DNA of 64,000 nt from Rachicladosporium sp. CCFEE 5018 (GCA_002077045.2 KZ111140.1:3170990-3234989); one strand, 5' to 3'. Counted from the stretch's first letter, positions 34,280 through 45,919 are shown. Program-made: numbers and translations. Notes: generated by a model not told the origin, from the letters alone.

Positions 34280-37200
34280 CTACGCCGCCTGACCAGGCAC
34301 TGAAGGAGCCGTTTGACGAGGAGAATGTGGCAGAGGCTCGACACCCGCCGCGATGTCTTCGAGATTTCCGAGTAGACTAAGATCGACCTGATGCCGTGAT
34401 GCGTATGACTCGGGTAGGTCGTCGGCAGGAAAAGTCGTGGCATCGTCGTCGAGCATCTCGTCGTCTTCATATGGCGTTTGTAGCTGTGAAGAGGCTTGTG
34501 TCGTACGCTGATCTCCAGCAGACTCCGTCAAAGGATGAGGCGTTTCCATAGGCAGCTCATCATCACCAGAGGAGGCGTCATCATGCGCGACGTCTTGTGG
34601 CATTGACGAGACTGGAGCTGAGCTTATAGGAGGCATTGCGACCGGGCGGAAAGGCGTTGGATTGAGCGCAGCTGGGACTGCTGATGGGGAACTTAGTACA
34701 GTCGCGGACAGACCTTCCTGGTCGCTTCGAGATGGCCGCAAGCTTGACCCTGGCTCTGCGACTTTGGGCACCGCTTGGGATGAGGCATGTTGCTGGCTCG
34801 CGTTCGCTTTGTTGGCCTTCTTCTGCTTCTTCAGTGCCTCCTTGACCGCGTGCTGTTCCTCGTACAGTTCGAACAGCCCTTCACGCAGTTGAGATCGCTT
34901 GAGTGAAGGGTCGAATCCGGCAAAGTCCTTCTCCGGGTCAAGTGTCCGGCCAAGGACTTTGTCGATGAAGCCCTTTGGATCTGCCGCAAAAGCCTCCACG
35001 TATCCGATGAGGAACAGACCGCAGTCGCAAAAGTTACTCTGCTGGGGAATACCTTTGGCAGTCAAGCCTTGCATCATGCCACGCGGGACGTCCATCTCGC
35101 ATCTTGCCTTGCCTTCTTCGTTCAAGTAGTCCTTCAGCTTGGCCACTTCTGCAACGTGCGTATTGCTAAGTGAGTCGAATGTGATGATGTTCGGTGCATC
35201 AGTGGCGTACTGCCTCAACGGTGGGGCGGTGCGCTGCTTCGACTTCTTGATCGCGCGTGCGGGTCGGCCTGCGTTCACGGCAGCTTTGTCCGCAGCCTCA
35301 TCAGTAGCATGTCCTACTGTCCCCAGCTCAGCACTCTGTACAATGCCAGGAAGTTCATTCATGGGCTCGCCATCGAGTCTGAGGTATTCAACAGAAAGTG
35401 TGGTAGCCTGATCTGCCGTGATGAGTTCCTGTGAGTCTTGTATGACGTTACTAGGCTCGGCTAAGGACGTCTCGCCATGCTCGCCGTGCTCGTCTCGAAC
35501 GTCTGCTGATGCATCCTCCTCTGTGTTCTCTGCATGCTGGCGAAGTAGAGTCGGTAGGTTGCAGATGATCGCAACGTACCAGTGGAGGTTCTCATTGATC
35601 GGAACCACGACATATGGCAGATCAAAGAGGTTCTTGTTCTTGGTCCACTTTTTCACTGCGTCGTAGTTGAACCCTTTCTTGCCATTCTTATTCATGAGAG
35701 AGCTGAAGAAGAATGAGTTGAAGAAATGGACTTCGTTCTTTCTTTCTTCAGCCATCGTCTCTTCGATGCGCCGCAATGCGTAGCCGATCAAATTATCGTT
35801 CAAGAATTCTCCCTCGTCCAGGCGCTCGATGTCTTGAAAGTCGACTGTCACTTTGCGAAGACCGTCGGAAGGATAGAGCACAGCATGATCCCATGGCTTC
35901 CCTTTATAAGTCTCGGTCCAGCGCTGGGGTGGCAGTGGACTCGGCGCTCTAATCGCTCTGGGTGTGCGTGTGGACCTGCGGGCACTCGCAGCTACGTCGC
36001 GAGGATGTGGCTCTCGTGGAGCAGTCCTGGTCGACCTGTCTGGCTCTGGCGACGATCCGTCCTGATACTTGATCCTCTCCGGTGTAGGCTCCCGCCTGTT
36101 CACGCCTACGCGCCGTGTACTGCTTTGAGCGGCGTGCGCACTCCGCAACAAGCGCTCGGCTTCTCGCTTGGCATCTTTCTGCACATTCGGGATGCCCTTA
36201 TCCCATTTTGCATTGAAGGGCTCTGCGGCTTCGTGGATAGTGCGTACCGTATGCTCGTCAGTGGACCTCAGCAGACGATAGCAAAGATCTCTACCCTCAA
36301 TGTCGTGGAAGTGGATGAAAAAGTTGCCCATGCTGTCTTCCGTACTGGGTCCCCTTACACGGACCTTGGTCGAGGCCTCCGCTGTCACCCACCATGTGAC
36401 CTCTCCTGCACCGAAGCCTGCAAGCTCAGGCGAATTAGGGCGACATTGGTAGTTTCCGTCACACTCGATGTAAAATCTTTTTCCCCCTGCATACCAGACC
36501 AGCTGCACATCATCGGCATGTGAGTTGCAGGAGCGGCAATAGATGCCTTCGACGCGGATGCTGTTCACAGCAGTAGCATCCCGTCGCTGCACTGGATCTG
36601 CGAGCGCTTTCGAATTGTCATCGGGCGATGCAAGGTCATCCGTAGTTGACGCCGGTCGCCGTACTTTCGGTCGAGCATTCAGTGCATCGTCGGTCCGCGA
36701 CTTGGTGAAGTGTCTTGACCGTGTGTCGAGGTTGGACTTCCCGCAGATTACATCAGGACTGTCGTCTGGCGAGGTCGGCTTAGGCTGTCGTTTGTGCTCG
36801 TCGTCATCTTGCATCCTGTCCCTCGCTCTCGGTCGTGCGCGTGGCGCGGGTGTTGTATCAGTGTCACCATCGCGCTCAAAAGTCTTGCGCAGAAGCGGCG
36901 ACGCCGCCCTGGGCTGGGCATCTAGCGCCGGAGCACCGCCAGCTTTACGCTCAGATGCTCTCGTTCTTACAGTACCGTTGGTAGCTAGCTGAACTCCAGA
37001 TTGCACAGGGTGTCCTGTCTGCGCATCGTGCTTCTGACGCTGGCTGTTCAATCCTGCCTGTCCACGACTTTTGCGAGCGGCCAAATTCTCCGAAGTGATT
37101 TCATCGAAGCCATCAGCCAGATCGATCTTAGGCCGCTTTGCTTGTTGGTTTTGCCGCGCTGAAGGCTGTGACATACGGTGGTCGTCCCGAGATTGGCTTT

Positions 37201-38194
37201 CGTCCAGGACGACAGGCGCATGTTCCGTGCCAGATAATTTGCGTTGGGAGGCGAGAAGCTCGCCTCTAGTGCTCGATCTTGGCTCACCAGATCCATTGGA
37301 CCGTGCTTGGGCAGCTGTATACTTTTGCATACTGCCTGGTAGTACCATAGTGAAGCTGTTCACTTTCTTTGACTCGTGCTGTAAGAAGAATTCGCGCTTC
37401 GGTGCAGACCTGGTCGTGGTATCAGACCCTTTTCGCTGTGACTGCGACAAAGCCTCAATCTGGGCATCCTTGTGACTTGTCCTGTGACGCTGATCGGATC
37501 CATTTGACTTTGATGTGCGCACCTTGACACCTTCGTCGTCCACGAGATCGACGACCGTGCGACCTCGTGCTTTCGTCGGTGCTGATCGCTGTGTGCTGCG
37601 GTCGCGTTGTTCTTGCTTCGGGTCCTCGATCTCATCACTGCTGTCGCCGACACGAACAGATCGCCTTTTGGCATGTGGTGTACTCTGATGCTGGCTAGTC
37701 GTGCTCGCAAGCGGAGCGAGTTTGGGTATTCGCGCGGGCGGAGCAGGGACATGCGGTTCGGCATTGAGGGTATCTCTCCAGGTCCAACCCGACTTTATCT
37801 TGCCTGGACGGATAGTCGTCTTGGGTGCCATGAAGCCTTGAGTCTGCTGTCCATTCGAGAGCATGCTTCCCCGCTGACGCTCGTCCGTCGGAGCATTAGT
37901 CGGAATCGCGACCGGCCGGGCGTCCTTTGGAGCCGGGGTTCGTTCTGCTTGGACCAGTCTAGCAACGTGATCCGGCACCTGAGAATCTGTCCGTATACGC
38001 TTCACTCTGTCACTCCGCTCGCCGGAGTCTCCACTTCGCCGCCGCTTCCCATCCTCGCTGATCTCAATAATAGCGGACGCGCCTGCACGCCGAGCGTCAG
38101 GCTGAAGTAGGCCGTCATCATCTTTGGGTATGATTCCTAAGAACTTCCCCGCTCTGCTGCCAAAATCCTTCACGTAGTCTAGTGGAGGCGGCAT
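34280..38194 (-). CDS. ULP2: Ulp2-type SUMO protease (C48 cysteine peptidase)
   Basis: A single exon of 1,304 residues. The first roughly 780 residues are disordered and basic/Ser-rich, apart from a folded segment around residues 540-670 (VEGIYCRSCNSH...FYIECDGNYQ...ITWWVTAEA-like). The catalytic domain begins near residue 785 (LYPSDGLRKVTVDFQDIERL, DEGEFLNDNLIGYALR). The catalytic His is in NENLHWYVAIICN (about residue 865), Asp in IITFDSLSNTH (about 1005), and Gln/Cys in PQQSNFCDCGLFLIG (about 1057). The insertion of about 120 residues between His and Asp, and the long flanks, separate Ulp2/SENP6-7 from Ulp1. The C-terminal tail is acidic (DDEMLDDDATT). The enzyme removes SUMO, mainly from poly-SUMO chains, in the nucleus. 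Confidence 0.92.
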   Translation of the reverse strand: MPPPLDYVKDFGSRAGKFLGIIPKDDDGLLQPDARRAGASAIIEISEDGKRRRSGDSGERSDRVKRIRTDSQVPDHVARLVQAERTPAPKDARPVAIPTNAPTDERQRGSMLSNGQQTQGFMAPKTTIRPGKIKSGWTWRDTLNAEPHVPAPPARIPKLAPLASTTSQHQSTPHAKRRSVRVGDSSDEIEDPKQEQRDRSTQRSAPTKARGRTVVDLVDDEGVKVRTSKSNGSDQRHRTSHKDAQIEALSQSQRKGSDTTTRSAPKREFFLQHESKKVNSFTMVLPGSMQKYTAAQARSNGSGEPRSSTRGELLASQRKLSGTEHAPVVLDESQSRDDHRMSQPSARQNQQAKRPKIDLADGFDEITSENLAARKSRGQAGLNSQRQKHDAQTGHPVQSGVQLATNGTVRTRASERKAGGAPALDAQPRAASPLLRKTFERDGDTDTTPAPRARPRARDRMQDDDEHKRQPKPTSPDDSPDVICGKSNLDTRSRHFTKSRTDDALNARPKVRRPASTTDDLASPDDNSKALADPVQRRDATAVNSIRVEGIYCRSCNSHADDVQLVWYAGGKRFYIECDGNYQCRPNSPELAGFGAGEVTWWVTAEASTKVRVRGPSTEDSMGNFFIHFHDIEGRDLCYRLLRSTDEHTVRTIHEAAEPFNAKWDKGIPNVQKDAKREAERLLRSAHAAQSSTRRVGVNRREPTPERIKYQDGSSPEPDRSTRTAPREPHPRDVAASARRSTRTPRAIRAPSPLPPQRWTETYKGKPWDHAVLYPSDGLRKVTVDFQDIERLDEGEFLNDNLIGYALRRIEETMAEERKNEVHFFNSFFFSSLMNKNGKKGFNYDAVKKWTKNKNLFDLPYVVVPINENLHWYVAIICNLPTLLRQHAENTEEDASADVRDEHGEHGETSLAEPSNVIQDSQELITADQATTLSVEYLRLDGEPMNELPGIVQSAELGTVGHATDEAADKAAVNAGRPARAIKKSKQRTAPPLRQYATDAPNIITFDSLSNTHVAEVAKLKDYLNEEGKARCEMDVPRGMMQGLTAKGIPQQSNFCDCGLFLIGYVEAFAADPKGFIDKVLGRTLDPEKDFAGFDPSLKRSQLREGLFELYEEQHAVKEALKKQKKANKANASQQHASSQAVPKVAEPGSSLRPSRSDQEGLSATVLSSPSAVPAALNPTPFRPVAMPPISSAPVSSMPQDVAHDDASSGDDELPMETPHPLTESAGDQRTTQASSQLQTPYEDDEMLDDDATTFPADDLPESYASRHQVDLSLLGNLEDIAAGVEPLPHSPRQTAPSVPGQAA

Positions 38195-39056
38195 GCTATT
38201 CGCCGCCGAGCTTCCCGTCCCTGCTATGTGAGGAAGCGACTGCTTGTGTGTTTCGCGTCGACGCAGGAGAGCGATTTATGTGAGCGCATATTCGTCGAAG
38301 CTTGTGACGTTTGGGCGAAGCTGTGTGTTGGCCGCGTGACGTTCGTCTGGCGTCTTAGTGAGGATATGGGTTTGTGCCATCAGCATATGAGCACGCGTGA
38401 AGTGGAAAGCTAAAGCGCGGGCGTAGCTCCGTGTTAACGCCGGCGTCACTGATTACGCTGGACGCAGAGTACAACGCAATGGATACATGTAGCTCAGTGA
38501 AAGACATTTGGAAGCACGCACAGTCGGAGAAACGCGTCAAAAGCTGCCGGCACACGCTGTGAAGTCATATGAATGTGCTACCTGTACAGCGACGCTAAAG
38601 CAGTTACATGATACAATCCACCAACGCAAAATGAACGCTGCAAAGGTGGTGCGGTCTCGGAAAGCACAATGTACGTCGTTCCCCCGAGCTTCTAACGGAC
38701 ATTCAATTGAGTCAGGCTCGATGGCGATCCAAGCAGAACGAGTGCCCTACCGACGCCGAATATAATGCCTTATGGCCAGGCACCCGGCATCGGTGACTTC
38801 TCCTCATGGCATATGACACACGCGACGGCGTGGGTTTCTCTGTATTCAGGCACAGGCCGGTAACGTTAATATCAGCACCGTCCTGGGTCACAATATCCCG
38901 CTGCAGGGTCATCGAGAGCAAATGCTGGAAGTCAGGATGCGTACATCTGCTGGCGTTGAGCTCCCGCGTCCGCAACTCTTTCTGCGCGCCTTTACTGATG
39001 CCAGGTTCCGGGTGCTTGCAGAATGATAGGCGCTTTGGAGGCTCCTGATGTACCCT
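38195..39056. other. Intergenic region between ULP2 and the eIF4E-family gene
   Basis: About 860 bp with the ULP2 promoter. No gene or RNA is recognised. Confidence 0.5.
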
Positions 39057-40195
39057 CTAAGCCTGACTCGGCTCCTCGCGCTTGTCCTTGTCTGGCTGCT
39101 GGCCAAAAGTACTGCGGCGCTTATCCTGATGTGACTGCTGCGTCTTCTCCTGTCTAGCCTGGTCGACCGCTTGCCGTTGATTGATGGACTCATCATGACT
39201 CTTCCACTGTATAGCTGTATCGGCAGGTAGCTTCAGCTTCTCCTTCAACGTTTCACGAATCCTGATATTCCTGCCACCGTCATTCTTCGTCCAGATCGAG
39301 AAGACATCCTCGCCAGAGCGAACACTGACGACTACGCCGCAGATTTCTTCACCAGCCTCCAGGAACTGATCACCAATTAAAGCAAGCAGAAGGTCCTCCC
39401 AGTAACGATCCGCCACCCCTTTCTTCAATCGCATGATCCATTTTCCACCCTTCTTATTCTCCTCATCCTCCCACACTGGTCGAATGCCTTCCTTGAAGAA
39501 GTGGTAGTCACTTACTGTGGGGAGAGCGCTGGGTCGCTTCATCTGGTCATACACACTCCAGAAGTTTTGCGCACTCCGCATCACCCACATGGGATGTATC
39601 GACTTCTCATAGTCCTGGTTCTTGCTCGTGGGTGGACGGTAATGCAAAACCCAGCTGTACGTCAACGGCCAAGGCACGGAGTAATCGAGCTTTGTCTGTC
39701 CAGCGGCTGTACTCTGCAGAGATGGCTGCGACTTCTGTTGCCGCAAGGAAGCCGCCTCTTTCTCCTTGTCATCCTTCTCTGCCGGTGCACTATCCTTCTT
39801 CTCAGGTGCACCCTTGCCGAAGTCGAACGCATTGCCAGGTGTCTTGGGTGTCTTCGCGCTGCCGAATGAAGAGAATGCTCCGCTTCCGAGCCCAAAGGCA
39901 GACGCTGCACCTGCTCCGGTGGATGGTGTGTTATTCGTGGTCGTGATGTTGCCGATCGTGTTGAAGGGGTTGTTACCCGACCCTTTCATACTGCCGTACT
40001 TCTTCATCGATGGGCCATCGTGCGAATCCTTTCCGTTCGACAATTGCGACTTGTGAGCGGTCTTACTGCTGCTAAAGATGAAATGTCAGTCGCTGTGTTG
40101 TCTCCCTTGTAAGGAGCTGCAACAGATCGCCAAGTTACGTACTTCGAGCGCCTAGCCCACAGGTTCGACGGGCTATTCTCATCCTTCTGAGCCAT
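39057..40195 (-). CDS. eIF4E-family cap-binding protein with long N-terminal extension
   Basis: Two exons: 40195-40143 (MAQKDENSPSNLWARRS) and 40071-39057, giving 355 residues. Intron 40072-40142 has a GTACGT donor and a cgactgac branch site. The acceptor is followed by two more cag triplets (tag|cag|cag), so it may vary by one or two codons. A Gly/Ser/Asn-rich N-terminus of about 125 residues precedes the cap-binding fold: YSWVLHYRPP, then QNFWSVYDQMKRPSALP, YHFFKEGIRPVWEDEENKKGGKW and RYWEDLLLALIGDQF. The first cap-stacking Trp position appears as Tyr/His in the region before IHPMW, while the W of PVWEDEENKKGGKW is kept. This points to a class II (4EHP-like) rather than the main translation factor, though class is inferred. 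Confidence 0.88.
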
Positions 40196-41652
40196 TGAGG
40201 AGACTACGCAGTTGCACCGAGCGAATGTGGTTCTGTTGTTGCCGCATGCACCGGGGATTTCTGCTACTTAGGGAACGTTTGAACTCTGTGTTGGACTGGT
40301 CCAAGGAAGGCTCGATCGGATATGCAATCGAATGAGGTCTGTGGCAGCAATTGGGGAGGTACATTAGTGCACTAATAATACAGCAGCAAGAAAACGGTAG
40401 GCTTGCCGGGTTTGATAATGCAGATAGAAGTGTAGGTAGAGTCCACAGGAACAGCCAAAGAGCACATTGGCGAAGCTCGAATGCGGGGATGGACCGGTCC
40501 GCTAAGCCATCCGTTGTGACTTCTCTTCCAACGCTCTTCCACTACATTTCCTCTTCCCGACAACAAGACCATGTCACTTATATTACCGCCTCGCCCTTCT
40601 GTCCTGGCGTTGGCGAACCTGTCACAATGGCCGATATCGAATCTTTCCACTTTTAAAACCGTTGCTGTGAGGGCGATCTCTTCGGGGATATGCTTCCAGG
40701 ACTCGGTGACGACCTATAAGCATGGAACATCACAGCAATGCCATGATATGCGAGGACCCACTGATGGGTGATGTCCACGTCTGTTCGCTGAGGCGATCAG
40801 CTTGTGCAAATTCAGCAGAGGCCCAATCCACAATGTGGTTGATATCTTATGGCTCTGAATCTCGAGCACACGTCTCAGGTCACCATGCTGGACCACCTTT
40901 TGGTAAGGCACGATGCACACTTTTCACATTCCACCTTACGCAAGGATGATCACAATTCCATCTGGTAAACCAATTACATCTCAGCCGCCACGCGAAGTTC
41001 AAGAAGGTCCGGCAGGTTGAGCGTGCGGATCACTGGCAATGTCTGACTCACCCTCCGGAATTCACTGATGACCAACGAACGGACGATGAAAGACCACTAC
41101 TGACAATGTGCAGTGATCGCGGCGAGAGAGCTCTCTGGCGCTGATCGGGAATGTGTCTCCATGAACTCCATACGCTCGAGGAAGGGCGCGTGCTGGGCAT
41201 TCCATATCTGACGATGGTTTCGACTCCGCAGTGCTTGCCCTTATAGACGTTTCGTGTCTCGTAGATCCGAGCCACCGTCAGTCTCCGATAATGCTCACTT
41301 CCCCGGCATTGACTCTGTTGGTGTTGTCGATCTCTGGCTCCCGCCAGGAGAAGGTGCAGCTCGGATCGAAACAGATGACTGAGATACGCCGAGGACGACG
41401 AAGACAACAGTAGTGATAGCATATGTCGCTGCCGGTATCCCTCCCGCCTGCTCGGCCAAACTGTAGCATTCTCCTCCCTCTCCGCCTCTCTGTACAGAAC
41501 ATGACATCAACTCTTGACGCCGAACTCCTCGCTAATCCAGTTGAACATTTTCGCGCATCGTCCGTAGCTACTTGATCCCCTTCTGATCTACTTGATCACC
41601 TTCTGATCTCCTGACCGCTTGTTAGCGCCAGAGTTCGCTGGGCTTCGTCTCG
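40196..41652. other. Intergenic region
   Basis: About 1.45 kb. A minus-strand frame near 41295-41510 has one hydrophobic stretch (ATYAITTVVFVVLGVSQ) but no domain, and its start and end are unconvincing. No tRNA-like or other RNA structure was recognised. Confidence 0.4.
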
Positions 41653-41888
41653 CTATCGCTTACCCTGTTGTGTGATGAGGAGGCCGTATCGCTTCTTGAG
41701 CGTCACTCGGTGCCTGAGAACATGAGCCTCTGTCCCAATCGCCGTAGTATGATCTGTGCCTACCGAGAGTACTTGTCGTCTGGAGAGAAGCGTGCTGGGT
41801 GAGCGGACTTCGACACCTCTGCGCCGACCACCTTCTTCAATGTGTAGACTCGTAGTCCCTTGTTGTCGGCGGTGTACATGAGATGCAT
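41653..41888 (-). CDS. NOP10: Nop10, H/ACA snoRNP subunit
   Basis: A tiny conserved gene that is easy to miss because it is split. Exon 1 is 41888-41764 (MHLMYTADNKGLRVYTLKKV...SAHPARFSPDDKYS), the intron is 41714-41763 (GTAGGC...ttctcag), and exon 2 is 41713-41653 (RHRVTLKKRYGLLITQQ, then GKR and stop). The 61 residues match the usual Nop10 size and pattern. Nop10 is a core protein of the H/ACA ribonucleoproteins that pseudouridylate rRNA, together with the pseudouridine synthase Cbf5 and with Gar1 and Nhp2. The last three residues depend on reading into GGTAAGCGATAG, which could instead be a second donor. It is divergent from LCL2. Confidence 0.92.
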
Positions 41889-42153
41889 GGTGGCTGATCT
41901 TTTCCTGGGGATATATGGCTTATAGTGCTGTGGTACTGGTAATCTTATGCTCGCACGAGGGCATGAGGGCTTTCACAATCAGTTGCACGAGAAAAGCTCT
42001 AGCTTCGCGCCGGAATGGTTCCGTGATACCTGACTCAGGTCGTACCTGGACATGGGACGAAAGTGACATCTGGCTCCACGGTCTTGATACCCTCGATCTG
42101 TACACACATTTGCCCTTCCGTCGAGTACTTTCACTGCAAATTTTGGAGCCACG

Positions 42154-42559
42154 ATGCTGTTCCAAACGCTGCTCAGCGCGCTCATGCTGCTTATCCTCCC
42201 AGCGGCAGCTCAATTCCAGTTCTTCGAGCAGATGTTTAACCAAGGTGGACCACAACAGCAGCAACCACAGAACGCTGGATCAGACTCCGGAGCATATCAA
42301 CAAAACTATGAGAATAGTAAGGAAAAGTTATCTAATTAATTACAAGATCTGACGAAGTCTCCCAGCCCATTGCGACAAGTACCTTTGCCCGCAGACGCTG
42401 AGCTGTGTCCACTTCCCACACCATTGCCCTTGCGCATGGCCAGCAGTCGAGGACAAAGTCGAGTTCGGTGACGGCAGTATGGCATGTGTGAGTAAAGGGG
42501 GCTTCAAGGCTGGTGAAGCGGCGAGAAAGATTGAGTTGGCAAGGAAGGGACTCCTGTAG
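42154..42559 (+). CDS. LCL2: Lcl2, long chronological lifespan protein 2
   Basis: Two exons: 42154-42316 and 42366-42559, joined by a 49-nt intron (GTAAGG, tctgac, cccag), giving 118 residues. A signal peptide (MLFQTLLSALMLLILPAAA) is followed by QFQFFEQMF and a Gln-rich segment. The family's cysteine core comes next: CDKYLCPQTLSCVHFPHHCP, then WPAVEDKVEFGDGSMACVSKGGFKAGEAARKIELARKGLL, which ends the protein exactly as in other fungi. It is probably secreted or ER-resident. In yeast, loss of LCL2 affects chronological lifespan and ER-associated degradation. It shares a 265-bp divergent promoter region with NOP10. Confidence 0.94.
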
Positions 42560-43600
42560 TCATTCGCATACAGACAGTCCACAACTACAAAAAGCAACTG
42601 GTCCCACTACACAGAGCAGCGCAGCGCCGATGTAGAGGCTCCGGAATGCGACTTCTCCGTGGTGAGCCGATTATATTGACAGTTCCACGGAGATCTTGGC
42701 GATCGCATTGTCGCATACTGCGTGTTACGACCACGACCTTCGCCGAAGGACATCATTGCAGTCTGCTCGGACGACTGATCCCAGCTGAAAATTGGTTGCG
42801 AATCAGAGCTGGTGCACTTGCTACAGCCTTGAGTGTGTTGATGGAAGCTGTACGTCAAGCGCGGTTCGCCATGGGCTTTTTCGACACCGTCTGAGTCTGT
42901 CTGATCACATGGAGCGCGAGACACTGCCGCGATCTGCGCAAATCATGGGCTACGATATGTCCGGATGCTGTCATAGAGCAGCAGGGCGGCACCACACATC
43001 CATGTTGCAAACGCGCCGAGCCTGCGGTTCATGCTCATCAGGGAAACGTATCTGCTATGGCGCGCGAAACGCCTGTGCGACGTGAGCGGCCTTGCTGAAT
43101 GTAAGTCGGTGGTGAGAGCTTTCCGCCTTACAAACTTCTGGTCACGTGTTCCAAGCCTTGGACAGGCCATGACCCCGCAAAAGTGAGCGGTAAGCTCGAA
43201 TACGCACGTTTACCTTACTCCCAATTGACTCCATTCTCGCGCTTATTATCTTGCCTTGCGGCATCTGAGACAACAAAAGCATCAGAGCGCATCAGCTCAC
43301 ACGGCGTGCAAAGTGATTGAGCTTATCAGGGTTTGTCGGACAATGAGCAATAATGTCAGACTCAAGGTACACATACAACATCGGCGACTGCTACATCCAT
43401 TACATCAGCTGAGTGCTCTCAAGTGATGGTGGCCTACGTTTGCGACTTCCCTCCTACAAAAGCGGGGCTAAAGTTAGTGGAAAGTTTACTCAGGTATCGA
43501 TCTGCGGGAATAAGGCGAGAGCTATAAGACGACCACTCTCCCCTACCAAGGAAGACTTCATAGCATCGCTGTTGTAGTTGGGACACTTGTACACCCAAGT
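42560..43600. other. Intergenic region upstream of the P450 gene
   Basis: About 1.04 kb with the P450 promoter. No supported gene is seen. Confidence 0.45.
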
Positions 43601-45337
43601 ATGGCTGACCTGGCCATACCCAGTATCGCTGCCCTCACGGGCGTTGCAGCTCACGCACTCTACTTTCACGGAACTGAACATCACTTCTATGGTCTCACTT
43701 ACCTGAGCACATTCCTCTTCACTTGCATTGGAAGCATTGTCGGGCTGAAAGGCTACTACGACCTCTCTATCACGGCGGCCATTTCACGGACCACACTTGG
43801 GGCTACGTGGTTCCTTGCCGGGCTCTTCGCCAGTCTAGCAGTCTACCGCCTCTTCCTCAACCCATTGAACAAGTTTCCTGGTCCCACTGGTGTGCGACTA
43901 TCTTCGTTCGCCTGGTCTGGAAGACTGACACGCTCAGATGCCTACCTCAAGCTCAAAGCACTTCATGATAAACATGGCAAGGTCGTTCGCATTGGCTCGC
44001 ACGACCTTAGTATTGTTGATCCCGAGGGCATGCAGATCTCGTACGGACCCCAGGCCAAAGCTACCAAAGGGCCGTGGTACGACGGTGATGCGCCCTTGAC
44101 GTCTATGCACACGAGTAGATCCAAAGCCCTTCACGATAAGCGGCGTCGGGTCTGGGCACCAGCCTTCTCTGACAAAGCGCTCCGGGAGTACGAGCTACAG
44201 ATCGACAAGTTTAACGACAAGCTCGTAGATCGATTTCGGGAATTTCAAGGCCAGCCGGTTGAAGTCGGCAAGTGGTTCAATCTGTACAGCTTCGATGTCA
44301 TGGGCAAGCTTGCATTTGGCAAAGACTGTGAGTGAAAGTAGCGGCGACGTCGTGATAGCGAGTCCTCGACTAACGTGCGAATCAAAGATCACATGTTGGA
44401 CAACGGCGTTCGACATTGGGCCTTGGATCTGCTCAGCGCAGGCATGGAGCCCATGGCGATCATGCCGCCAACCTGGTTCTTCAGGATACTGGCCACCATC
44501 CCGGGCCTTGCTGCCGGCTACTTTCGTTTCGTGCAGTTCTGCGTAGATGAGACCAAAGCCCGAATACACGCTGATGGCAAGGGCGAGGCAAGCGGCGATA
44601 TCACTGGCTGGATTCTGAAGGCCTATAAAGATGTTCCGCAGTCCAAGATCGAGAACGATACGTTTTTGCATGCTGACGTCCGGCTCCTGATAGTTGCTGG
44701 AAGTGACACCACTGCAGCCACGCTAGTCGCGCTCTTCTATCATCTAGCTCAGATGCCCGCCCTAGTCGAGAGTCTCCGCGAAGAGCTCCGACCTGTCACT
44801 CAGGGCCAGTGGACCGACAAGGACATCAACCACCTGCCGCTACTGAATGGCGCAATCAACGAGGCCTTGCGCCTGCACCCGCCAGTGCCCTCCGGCGTAC
44901 AGCGCAAGACGCCCAAAGAAGGCATGATGATAGGCGAGACCTACATTCCAGGGAATGTAAACTTCTGGATGCCACAATATGTGATGGGTCGTGGCAAGTT
45001 CCCCGGTTTGTGCCCGCAATAGACGAGTGCTGACAAGTTTGCAGACGAAGCCATCTACCCCTCCGCCGAATCATTCATTCCTGAGCGCTGGAGCAGCAAG
45101 CCTGAACTCATCAAGCACAAAGACGCCTTTGCGCCCTTCTCGATGGGTCCCTTTGGGTGTATCGGCAAGAATATGGCTTACATTGAGCTGCGTACTCTTA
45201 CTGCCAGACTTTTGCTGGAGTTCAATGTTGCGTTCGCGCCAGGCGAAGATGGTACGCGATTCTTGACACAGACTAAGGATCACTTCACTGTTGATATGGG
45301 GGCGGTTGACCTTGTCTTCACGCCGCTGAAGGCCTAA
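43601..45337 (+). CDS. Cytochrome P450 monooxygenase
   Basis: Three exons: 43601-44327, 44388-about 44990, 45045-45337, about 540 residues. Intron 1 (44328-44387) has GTGAGT, cgactaac, aaag. Intron 2 ends at 45044 (gtgctgac...gcag). Its donor is either GTGGCA at 44991 or GTTTGT at 45006, both in frame. Three or so hydrophobic segments precede the proline hinge (LNKFPGPTG), instead of the usual single anchor. The I-helix motif is AGSDTT (in LLIVAGSDTTAATLVAL), the K-helix is EALRL (ExxR), and PERW follows. The heme loop is FSMGPFGCIGKNMA: the Cys is at codon 45158-45160, but the usual basic residue two before Cys is Phe. N-terminus and heme loop resemble the group that includes fungal tryprostatin B 6-hydroxylases; the substrate is unknown. 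No biosynthetic backbone enzyme is nearby. Confidence 0.88.
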
Positions 45338-45919
45338 TGCGCTTTTGGTCTCGGGCTTCTCAGTAAACCCGGATCAGCCCCTGACTGCTTTGTACAGTCT
45401 GACACTTAAAACGCGGGGAATACGAATAGTCGTAGAGGAACAAGGATCAAGGCATGCTCAAAGGACTCAATGTCAGTTTCTCACATGGGTGTAGTACCTG
45501 TGGGGTGGTGGTCGCACTTACACAGTGAGCAGCGCTGTCAGAGATTGCCAAAAGGAAGCGACGGCAGTGCGCATTGTCTGTAACATAGAAAGCCCGTGTA
45601 ACGTACAGAGTGCAGCCACTGTGTAACAAGATGACAGAGGTAACTAAGTCGCGAGTGTTCTTGTTCTCGATCAGCACGTCACATGATGGGTCTTCAAGCA
45701 CGCCATAGCGGGACAACAGTGCCATAACTTTCATACTACAGAATGTCTCGTATCCCCGAATACAGATTCTTTTCACACATAGACAGAAAGTCGTTCATGT
45801 GTTGCCATTTCCTCTCACAAGAGATATGAGGCCGCCGTGCGAAGTTGCCGCACGTGAATCCTAAAGCAGATGATTCCATACTGTATACACGCTCGTACGC
45901 TCAAACGCTCGCATATGCG
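45338..45919. other. Convergent 3' flanks of the P450 and MFS genes
   Basis: About 580 bp; nothing recognised. Confidence 0.5.

Noticed and set aside
41295..41510. A small minus-strand gene with one hydrophobic segment near NOP10
   Set aside because: No signal-peptide-like start, no conserved motif and no sensible splice partners.
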